NCBI RefSeq assembly: GCF_009730915.1
Contig: NC_052481.1
Coordinates: 1,178,001 to 1,242,000 of the forward strand
Source of the DNA: Dioscorea cayenensis subsp. rotundata
Lineage: Eukaryota > Streptophyta > Magnoliopsida > Dioscoreales > Dioscoreaceae
Direction: 5' to 3'
DNA length: 64,000 nucleotides
The notes under the pieces were generated by a model, which saw nothing but the letters and a program-made list of their open reading frames with translations, did not search any database and was not told the origin of the DNA. The position numbers and the translations under genes were made by a program. Of this stretch, positions 22,239 through 32,700 are shown one piece after another. Position 1 is the stretch's first letter; every line of letters begins with the position of its first letter.

Positions 22239-23105
22239 AATCTAGTGATACACTTGCACCATAAAATCTCATGAGATGTAAAAACAGAGGAAGAGAAGAA
22301 ATCAAAGTCACTGGGGTCAGAGTTTCTTAACCCTTTATAATGGGAGAATAAATTAAAAGATTAACAATCTAAAGAAAGAATAAATTATAATCAATAATCT
22401 AAGAAAAATTAGCATCATTAAATAAATCAAGATTAGCAATCCAAGAAAAAGAATAAATTAGTATTGTTAATCAACAAAAATAAATAAGGAGAATGATTTC
22501 ACAATTATTGAAAGATTATCGCCAAAATAAAGTAGAAAAAAAATCAAGGAGATCACATGCCTAGGTTTCGGTGTATGAGATGAGCATGTTTGTCATGGGC
22601 TTGAGCACAAACGGAAATTGAATATCTAGTTATGCGGTTTCACCGGTGATATAGGATGTGAGTTGGAAATTTTGTACGTCATAATTGAGGACTCATTACC
22701 AGTGATGCGTAAAGGAGGTTTCTTAGCTGAAACGAAGCCCGTTGGCTCAATTTAGATTCCAGACATGCAAAGCAAATATCACATGCTAAAAGAAAAAAGA
22801 CAAAATAATTAAATATCTGAATATTAACGAACTCGAAATCAAAATACCATTGTTATATGACTTTTACCTAACTCCATGAATCTCATGCACAAAATCTCCG
22901 GAACATATCCAAGAAAAGACACACAACTTGGAATGAAGTAAAATTAAAAAAAACAATCACTTAATTTCATAGGACACCTAATAATCTCCACTTTAACATA
23001 TTGCATTATTGAATTTATTAAGATCCACAATTAAACTAATCTAATTTAATCAAATAAATATTTTATACACACATGAACTTGGTTTTATCAAGATTTGCTC
23101 TATTT
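22239..23105. other. AT-rich intergenic
   Basis: No gene or RNA recognised. Confidence 0.5.
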
Positions 23106-23116
23106 TATCAAAATAT

Positions 23117-23315
23117 ATATATTTTTTTTTTTTTTTTGAGAAATGCGACAAACACCGGAACCAAGAGACGAACACGTGGGGGAGCCGCACTCACCACCGA
23201 ACCGTGCCCTCATCTTACGCGTGAGATGGGGATCGAACTCGGGAGCCACGCCCGACACTCGAGAGCGAACACCCTATGTAAGGGACCGATGCCAATAGAC
23301 CAAATGGTCTTTGGC
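23117..23315 (-). mobile_element. tRNA-derived SINE with 11-bp TSD
   Basis: On the - strand the unit starts near GCCAAAGACC, has a B box GAGTTCGATCC and ends in a poly-A tail (poly-T at 23122-23137 on +). It is flanked by TATCAAAATAT at 23106-23116 and 23316-23326. Length about 199 bp suits plant SINEs. The intact TSD and long tail suggest a fairly recent insertion. Confidence 0.8.
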
Positions 23316-23326
23316 TATCAAAATAT

Positions 23327-23779
23327 TTTATCAAAATATTTTTGTGTTGATAAAAATTTTAATGATTACAATAGTTTAATTCAATTAGTTTTAGTATGAA
23401 TCAGGACAGTCAAATTTCTGATCAAATTCTTATTTTCAAAATCAAAATATGATTTTTAACTATTTTAATATAATTATAAAAAAAGTTAGAAGTGACACTT
23501 CTATTAATTTTTTTATAACCAACAAAGTGATGTTGGACATATGAACATAATCACTAATGTACTTGGTTAAAATTATTTAGAAAAATTACATATATATTAT
23601 CATAAAATATTATATTTACATGCATCATAACAAATAATATAAATATATATATATATCACAATTTTTTCAACTCTTTTAGGGTATAAATGAGAATAATTTG
23701 TTTTTTAAATAAGATGATTAGAAAAAGTGTTTGAATTTATAATGAAATTGGAGTTCAATATATTAATTAAATTTTGATG
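23327..23779. other. AT-rich intergenic
   Basis: No gene seen. Confidence 0.5.
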
Positions 23780-24222
23780 AGAAAATTGGTTATAAACCCC
23801 TCAAAAGTTCTATAATTGCATATTTACCCTCTGAAAAAACATAATTGTATATATACCCCGAAAAATATAGGTAATTACGGATATGCCCCTACTGTTAGAT
23901 TTCTTTAATCAAACTTGATTAACTATAGTTATAACTTGGATTAAGATATACAAAAGGTCCAAAATAACCCTTGTACAACTTAAAAAAACTTTTCAAGGGT
24001 ATATATGCAATGGTATAATGGTAATTTTATATATTTGTTGTTTGTTAACGGATGATTTTTCAACTAATTTGAACCCAAAGGGTATATATGCAATTATATA
24101 TATTATTCAAGGGTATGTATGCAATTAACTTTTATTCAGGGGTAAATATGCAATTTCAAAATTATTTAGGGGTATGTATGCAATTAACTTTTATTCAGGG
24201 GTAAATAAACTTTGAGTAACTT
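23780..24222. mobile_element. MITE with repetitive inverted ends
   Basis: Left end blocks (AAACCCCTC, ATTGCATATTTACCCTC, ATTGTATATATACCCC) recur reversed and repeated on the right (GGGTATGTATGCAATTAA, GGGGTAAATATGCAAT, several copies between 24075 and 24215). The repeated TIR style resembles MULE- or hAT-related MITEs. No TSD fixed. Confidence 0.5.
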
Positions 24223-24463
24223 GTTTACCTAATTCTAACTCCAGAAGCTTCTTTTATATGACAACCACTTTAAAATTTATACAAGTAATCTACTTCTGGT
24301 TTCAGTGATTTTAATTTTTGAAACAAAAATCCCTAATAATACAATAATATATATATATTCACACAAAAATAAAAATCAATGTATATTACAATATTTTTTT
24401 CATATACACCTTTTTAAAATTTGAGACTATTACATTCATACATATATATATATATATATATAG

Positions 24464-24672
24464 CATCAATTATTATAGATTAGAAATCTATAAGCATTGA
24501 TGTAGACCGTTAGATTTCAATCCAAAAGTTATACACTGTATAGTGAATAGTATTATTGTGTTTATAAATAGTAGCACATTAAAAAGTTGGATGAACAGTG
24601 CTTTGATCTGAATCATTCAATTAGTTTCAGCACATCATCTGAAAAAATATGAACCGTGTCTCACTGTAGCAC
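24464..24672 (-). mobile_element. MITE family copy 1, with terminal hairpin
   Basis: 24464-24502 is a near-perfect inverted repeat (CATCAAT...ATTGATG). The rest matches, in reverse orientation, the sequence at 37987-38090: GCTACAGT, ACGGTTCA, AAACTAATTG and AAnCACTG blocks in the same order. Confidence 0.5.
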
Positions 24673-25706
24673 CATAATTGGTACTGTACTCAACTGCAGA
24701 CGTAAAATCTGATTATAGAAATATATATAATCCTAGGTTTAATTAACTACCTATTCATATTCGTATATAATTATATAAATTATATATTAATTAATTTACA
24801 TCTTGAGTTTTAATGGTTTATAAAAAGAATTTTATATCTTGAAATTTTATTTTTTACATGTGTAATTGTTATTACTAAAATTCATGATATTAAATGAGAG
24901 GTAAAAACCATTTAGTGAACTAATTTAACACACACACATATATATATACATGAGCGCGTCACCTATATTTATCTCTATATTTGAAATCTAGGGCATGTGC
25001 ATAATGACTATTAGATGGGTCATTCCTCAAGAGATGACATCACGTTTTATATAATTTCTTACGTTTCATATTAACTGTCACATTTGAGTTTTACACAAGT
25101 ATTAACACTGTCATTAAACCTCTTAAAATTTAATAAAAATTTATAATAAGACATTTTTATTCTTATTAAAGTTATCTAATCCTATTAATGAATACACATC
25201 TCTTTAAACGAGAGAAAAAGTAAAATTGGGGGAAAAAAATATTTAATACTTATATAACTTTTTAAAGATGACAAATAATTTGAAAAATATAAATTTTTTA
25301 AAATGACTATTAATATGAAACAGAAGAAATATAAAATAATTATAATATAACTCTTGCACAACTTCACAAATAGTAACTGTTAAATAATAATTTAAAGATG
25401 GTTGTAGAGATGTTTTTAGATTTTTACTTTGAAATTGAAATAACATCGCTAAATGACATAACATATACATATATGTATATAAATGAGTGATGTAATCTCA
25501 TGCAGAGTGGCCTTTATATTCTCCACGTACATAAATAGATGGTGCGTACATTTCAAACCTTAAAGTACATATGAACTGACCCAATTAAATATTAAGAAAA
25601 CCTCTCTCTCTCTCTCTCTACATATATTTATATAGTTATATACATTTCAAAACCTTACGTACATTTGAACTAATCCAATTAAATATAAAGAAAAGTTTTT
25701 GGTTTA
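24673..25706. other. AT-rich intergenic
   Basis: A (CT)n tract near 25602-25619. No gene. Confidence 0.5.
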
Positions 25707-25720
25707 CCTCAGTGTACATT

Positions 25721-28591
25721 ATTATTATTATTATTATTTTTTATAAAAAAAGTGGATAAATCACATTCATTAAAAATAAGTACTCAAACAAAAACAAACG
25801 AGAGTACAGAGAAAACCTCACCGGGAGTGAGGAACAAAATAAAAGAGAAACAACAACACAAAAAGCCAACTAGAGAGAACACCCCTAGGGGCTAACAAAA
25901 CAACAACAAAACCAACAACTCTAGCCTTCACCTGAGAGCTAGCCGACTCCGCCTGAGCACCTTGCTCTCTGTCCCTAGTGGAGAGAAAAACAAGGCTCCT
26001 CTTAATCTTTCCACAGAGCTCCTCCAACTTTGTCTTCTTTGACTCAGAAGCTGCATTTATCCACATAAGCACCATATAAATAATTTTAATAATAATGCAA
26101 GTAGTCGTAGAACGTGAAGAAGAAAATATGCGTGCATTTCGCTCAATCCAAATATTCCAAGTAATGGCCCTCAGAAGAAGATCCCAGAAAGAAGACAGGG
26201 ATCGCCCAATAAATCGATGCCAACTTCCCCACAAATCCTTTAAAGAGTTGGGGTTGCTGCGGAGACCAAAGAGCTGTCTAAAGAAGTTCCAAATATAAGA
26301 AGCCATTTGACATTGAGTGAACAGATGATCAGAAGTCTCCACATCTGCATGACACATCTCACAAGTGGTGGTCTGCAGGAAGTTACATCTCCTCAAGGGC
26401 AAGGTTCTGCAAAGTTAGAATCTTATCATCCCAGGCTAACCAATTAAAAAGATTAACTTTCTTTGGACAATAGCCTTTGAGAATAATAGGGGTCCATCCG
26501 CAACGGAGTTCACCATCATTCAAAAACTGATAAAAGGATTTGACAGTAAAAACGCCATTGGAAGATAAGCGCCACCGTCTAATATTACACTCAACACAAA
26601 CCTGAAGGCGAAAATTAATGATCAGGTTATTCCAAAGAAGAATCACTCAATGGAAAGTTTGAAACCCGCTGATCAGGTCCCTAATAGTGCCATCCTTGTC
26701 ACTTGACAATTGGAATAGATGAGGCCAAATATCAGTGGGAGCCCGACCATTAAGCCACTGATCTTGCCAGAAAAGTGTGAACACCCCACCTTTCACTGTC
26801 GAGCAAAGGTTCTTTCGGAATGCAAGTAAGGACTTGAGGATGGCACTCCAAAAGAAGGAAATCCTACCCCAATGTTTATGGTACAAATTCCAGAATGGTG
26901 TTCTACTAAAATAATTTTCACGGATAATCGCATCCCCACACCATTGACCTCCAGACACAATCTTCCACCACCATTTGCCAAGAAGAGCTTTGTTGAAGAC
27001 ATCTAAATTTAGGATATTCCACCCCCCTTGTTCTCTAGATCGACATAATCTCACCCAACTGACTAAGCGAATCTTAGAATGCTGAGGATTAGGGCTAGAC
27101 CAGAGGAAATCTCTCTTAATTCTGTCAATGCTTTTAATCACCCAACACGATAGCTTGAATAAGGACATCCAATAGGTGGGAATAGCAATAAGGACCGAGT
27201 TTAGCATGGTTAATCTCCCTCCTAAGGATAGCAATTTAGCTTTCCACACATCTAACCGTAATATGATCTTGTTGATTAGGATATCCCAATCCTGTTTCCT
27301 AGGTCGGCCCCTAGAGATGGGAATCCCCAAATAAGTCAAAGGAAGAACCCCAGTAGAAAGCATTGAATTGTCCTAGAAAGGTAATCTTGTGGTTCTGAAT
27401 TTTTTTGTGAGGTGAAAAGGCAAGTTTTATCCGAATTCACAGATAGCCCCGAAAGCCCCTCAAAGACATAAAGGATCAACTTGATGATTCTTAGGTCTTC
27501 CACCCCATCCCGAAGTCAACACTATAAGGTCATTAGTGTATTGTAAGTGGCATATCTTGATACCAGAGTCCCCCAAGCCTAACCCCATGAAGAATTCTAG
27601 AGTCAAGCGCGTGGTTAAACATGGAACTAAGGGACATCCGCCACAAGAGCAAAAAACAATGGAGAAAGAGGATCCTCTTATCTTAACCCTCTACGATATC
27701 TCATGTATCCACTTTGGACATTATTAATAAGAAATTTCGCTTTAGAAGAGCTAAGAATGGCATGAACCCAACCAATCCATCTATCACTGAAATCTTTGGC
27801 CTTTAACAGTTCTAAAAGAAAACCCAAGTCCACCATATCAAAGGCCTTAGAGAAATCTACCTTAAGGATAAGGCCGTCAAGATGGTGCTTTTGTATGTAG
27901 AAAATGAGCTCCTGGGCAGTGACAATATTATCAATAATACATCTTTCCTTAATGAAAGCCGACTGGGTTGGGTCAATCAGTTCCTCCATCTTACCACTCA
28001 GCCTATTTGCAAGAATTTTGGTGAGGATTTTGAGAGATCATTTAATCAAGCTAATTGGTCTGTAAAGTGAGGGCTCTTCTGAGCTTTGATTCTTAGCAAT
28101 TAGCGCAATGTTAGACCAATTGATCTTTTCTAAATTGGCCCTTCCCCAGTAAAAGTCCTCACAAAGCGTAAAAATATCATTCTTTACAACCTCCCTAGAA
28201 ATTCTAGAATAACAGCATTGGAATCCCATCTGGACCTAGTGCCTTGTCCGCACTCATACCAAAAACCGCCAACTTAATTTCCTCTTGAGTGAAGGGGAAT
28301 CTAAGCTAGAAAGATTAAGATTGGCCTTGTCCATAAGGAGAGTCTGCCAATTTATTTGGGAGTCGGTACTGTTGTGCCTTACCATAGAGATTCTGATAAA
28401 ATATGGTAAAAATCACCCCAATGCCCTCGGTATCATGCACTCTACAGTTGTCTCTCATCACCCAAGGAATGCAGTTTCTATTCCGACGTCCGTTCGCTAC
28501 CCGAATGGAAAAAAATACTAGTATTCTCATCCCCCTCTTTGATCCATGTAACCCTTGCTCTTTGTTTCCAAAAGAAGGAGCTTGGTCTGAT
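25721..28591 (-). mobile_element. 5'-truncated L1-type LINE retrotransposon, broken
   Basis: Read leftward: reverse transcriptase blocks LIDPTQSAFIKERCIIDNI, then LILKVDFSKAFDMV (27989-27830), a decayed active-site region LQYTNDLIVL (about 27550; relatives have YADD), a post-RT region with LPLTYLGIPISRGR, LLSLGGRLTMLNSVL and GGWNILNLDVFNKALLGKWWW (27340-26940), and a zf-RVT type tail CEMCHADVETSDHLFTQC with WNFFRQLF (about 26350-26270). There is no 5' endonuclease domain, so the copy is truncated. An A/AAT-rich 3' tail lies at 25721-25750. Flanking 14-bp repeats CCTCAGTGTACATT at 25707-25720 and 28592-28605 fix the ends. Several frame breaks. Confidence 0.9.
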
Positions 28592-28605
28592 CCTCAGTGT
28601 ACATT

Positions 28606-28929
28606 TTTGTTCTTGCTCTAATTCATTTTGATTTTTATAGTATCATAAATTTATTGCAACACATCACCACTAATGTACAATATTGAATATTTTGAAAATC
28701 CGAGAATAAAAAAAATAAAGTACATAAATAATTTCCAAATATTTTAAAAATATAAAAAATAATAATAAATTTAATGTGTGAAGTAAATTACATGGATAAA
28801 AAACCCACTTAATTTTTGTAAAAAGAAAGAAAAAAACACTCAAAAATGATAAATAATAAGTATAATTACTCACGGGCCACGGGGAAACAAATATGGGCCA
28901 CAAATTTTAAAAAGGCCGGCCCAGTCCAG
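28606..28929. other. AT-rich intergenic
   Basis: No gene. Leads into the LHY upstream module. Confidence 0.5.
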
Positions 28930-29216
28930 ATCACGTGGATGTGTACGCCACGTCATCAGCCATACAGGGACCCACATTTGGCAGGCTGCCCATCTTTTGT
29001 GGCCAAGATTGTGCCACGTCACCATTTCTCTCTTCTGAAAAGTGCAGTAATTCCCTATCCAACCACTATCTTTGCGCCACGTCATTAGCCAATAAGGGAC
29101 CCACATTTGTCGGGCTCCCATCTTTGTGGCGGAGATCGTACCACGTCACCATTCCTCACTTCTAAAAAAAGTGCAGCGTTTCTCCTATCCACCCACTATT
29201 TTGACGCCACGTGTCA
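28930..29216 (+). promoter_or_regulatory. Tandemly duplicated ACGT-element module upstream of LHY
   Basis: Two full copies of a 129-bp unit (28946-29074, 29075-29204) and the start of a third (29205). Each full copy contains GCCACGTCAT at its start and CCACGTCACC about 70 bases later. The third start reads GCCACGTGTCAT, a G-box, and TCACGTGG lies just before copy 1 (about 28931). Six ACGT cores in about 290 bp. bZIP, bHLH/PIF and PRR-containing complexes bind such motifs, and G-boxes matter in known CCA1/LHY promoters. The module ends about 560 bases before the LHY start codon. Function is inferred. Confidence 0.7.
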
Positions 29217-29777
29217 TCATATCCTTACCACTCTTCTCTCTCCTTCATTTCCAACCTCTAATTTTTTAAATAAAAAATTATTATAAATAAAATATTCATT
29301 TATTTATTTATTTATTTAATCGTGTCCCCAAATCCGAAGAAATTTCATGGTGGCTGAGATTTCTCTACTCCATTGATGCTTCTTGGGTGAGCTCTGGATC
29401 GTCTCTCATGGTGGTTCTTGAGCGTCGGAGGATGGGAGGAGAGTAGCGGAGAGTGGAGGTATGCGAAGTGGGATGCTCTGGTTGCGTGGTTTTCTATTTT
29501 GGATCTTTTGAAGCTCGGTTTTGGATTGGGTGAGGGTTTTTGAGTGATTTTATTGCTTTGATTTACTAGGGTTTTGTTGGTGTTTGGAGGATTCTTCTGT
29601 TGTTTGTGTTCTTATGGCTTTGGTGCAGATTGGGATGAGGTATTTTCTCCGTCAAGTTGAGCGTTTGGTTGGGGATATGGAGGGAGGATGCTTGATTTTT
29701 GTGCAGGATTTGAAGGCTCGGTGAACTTTGGATTTTAGTGTTTATATGTTGGATTTTGAGTTCTTGGGGTTTGGGCA

Positions 29778-32700
29778 ATGGATGCATGTTCTTCTGGAGA
29801 GGAGTTTGTCGTTAAGGTTTGGGCTTTTGTTTCTCTATTTCTTGAATTTTGAGTTTCTTGGTTGGTTATTAATGCTAGAAAGATTGTTTCTTTGATGGTT
29901 ATTTTTTAATGGGGTTGCAGACAAGGAAGCCGTACACCATCACGAAGCAGAGGGAGAGGTGGACGGAGGAGGAGCATAACAGGTTTCTTGAAGCTTTGAA
30001 ATTGTATGGGAGGGCATGGCAGCGTATTGAAGGTTATAATCCTCTCTTCTTCCACTTGAGTGATGTTTTGTTGGAATCCTGAAAGAGGTTATGCATGTTC
30101 CTTGCCCTGTTTGCATATAAAAGCTCATGAACTTTGCCACTGTAGAACTATAATTAGAAATTGTCGTGCTACCTAGGAGCAAGTTTTGCTTATTTACAAT
30201 CCTTCCTTGAGTTTTCAGTTCCAAAACCTTTGGCAGTTTCTCTATCAATATGCACAAGCCTTTCATGTTTCATGCTTAAACCAATTAGTTTTGCTTCGTG
30301 GTTTATTAACTCACTTGTTCAAATACTGAATGTTAAAATTAACCTTGCTCTTGCTATGGATGATTTCAACTTGCTTGCTACTGATACTGTGGAAAATTCT
30401 ATCTGCGGCACTGAAAAATGCATCTAAAAGTGCACTGTTGGGGAAATCACCATGTAATGAGTTGACTATAACTCCAATATCTGCCTGAGAAGCATCATGA
30501 TCTACTTTAGGCAGCTTGTCAGAATCATTTAAACTTGTCCTTGTGCTACGGAAATTCTACATTTGATTTGTTATATACTTCTTTCATCCTTGGCAAGTTC
30601 AACTTTGTATCTTATTCTCATGAATGATTAGAGAACAGATGGTAGCCATTTAAGTAGTTGATGAAAAAAAATTAATTTAAGGGAGGGAATGTGTGAGGTG
30701 CTAGGATTTGATAGGTGCATAGGAAGAAGGTGAATGATGTCCATGTGGGGCTTTTGATGGATACGAAAGAGAGTAGCCAATTATTTGCAAAGTTTGATGG
30801 GCTTTAATTTCCTAGATCAGACTAATCCATTTATTCCTTTTGAATAATTTTAGCAATTATGGTGTGTAGCTGGCTATTTAAGGAAGGGTATCTACTGTTT
30901 ATGTGCATCTAGTGAATGTTGGGAATTTCTATTTAATATCCTTGATTAACTAGTCAATAAATTGTATCATGAGTTTGTAACACAATCAGTTTAGCCATTC
31001 TGTCTAGTTGTTTAAAAGCTCCTCAACAAAGTCTGCTCAAAGAATGCAGCCATATAATTATCTTTAGTTTTTGGGACCAGGTCCTTGCATCATATCCACA
31101 GGAGTGAAGAGAACCATGAGATGGTAATTAGGAACTGCTTTATTAGACATGTTCACATTGAAGAGAGGTGGTCAAGTATGGTACAAAACGTCTTCTTGGT
31201 GAGAAAGCCAAAGGCATTATCAAATATGGAAATTGAGATTTTTTACCTTGCTAGTAGAAAAAACCGCTTAGCATTATGTCCTGTACATCACAGCTGGCAC
31301 AACATTTTTGGTGAAAGATCATAGAAGAGGGAAAAGTAGATCTACAACATGTTTAGCAAAACTTTAAGGAATGATGCCGTAGAGCTTGATTATCTAGTTT
31401 TTTGGCCCTTGATAGAGCAATGCAGAAAAGGAAGGATTCATGCAGTTGACCCCCAAATGGTTGGGACTAACAGCTTCTTCTTCTTGTTGTTGTTGTTGCA
31501 TCTTGCTACCAAAAATTTAAAGATATTAGAGGAGTGTAAATTGAAAATTATTTTAATCAAGTGATGCAAAATGGAAGCTTCATTTGAAGACTTATCAAAA
31601 GAAAGAAAATTCAGAAACCAAAGCCTAAACTTTGATCTAGGTGAAGATTGACTTATTTGGGACCTTCAAAGTTCCAAATAGTTCAGCTGGCCTTGGACTT
31701 GTTTTGAATTTACATATCATATTTCTGCAGCTCATGTTTGTTCTAATCAAGTGTTTTTAAGAGTATTTACTAAATTTAGTTGTCTTAAAACTTTTAAATA
31801 TTTATTAGGGCGTTTAAGTTTTTTTAGTTTCTATGTGCATCCCTTGGGTTCTTATGAGAATTTACGAGTCTTGGTTTTCTAGATCATGTACTACAAGTCC
31901 CTGTAAGTAGAGCACTAAGGAAAGAAAAGAATTAAAGAATATTTTCTAGAAATTTATCTTCTCTTTGGTTCCTGTGAGATGCAAACCAAGCCTTGGTTTG
32001 ATGCCTATGAATTTTAGGAGTAATTCCTAGAACTTTTTGCTATTGTGATGCTAGTAACCTATCTTTTAACTCAAATTATAGCTACTGGCCCGACATCACC
32101 AAGTTATTAGGTCTTACATACAACATAAGCAGAATCACCTCTAATTGTGTATGTGCATTTGCTTTTTTTATGGTGCTAAACATTTGAACTAATGTGATTG
32201 AAGCAAAAGAAATCTTCATCTTCCTAGCCATTTGTATAGTTATATATGCCATATTATTGAAGCAATATAAGTTTTTTCTTTCCAAAAGTTAAAAGCAGCA
32301 CAAGTTTCTCATATGTACTTGTAATTCTCTCACAAGTCTTTTATGACTTATCTATGCATTATGCAGAGCATATTGGTACCAAGACTGCTGTGCAGATCAG
32401 AAGCCATGCGCAAAAGTTCTTCTCAAAGGTCTACTTGCTTTTCTATGTTATGAATACAGCTTGCTCATGTTATCCATTTTTATTAATAAATAGGTTTCTT
32501 GCATCTATTTACCCTCATCGATAAAATTAGCTGAAGCTATGAAATACAAATTTCATGCCATGTGACATCTTTATTTGTGTGAGATGATAAATTTTAAGCA
32601 ATGGGCTTGTTATGTGTCAATATATGCAAGATCCCCCCAAAGGTAAGAAACTTGTGCTGTCTATGTAAAACCAAAATTTAATCGATACTAGAACTTACAA

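Noticed and set aside
23760-24225. Direct repeats that might suggest a CRISPR-like array
   Set aside because: Units are inverted and irregular, with plant MITE character; the window is nuclear plant DNA.
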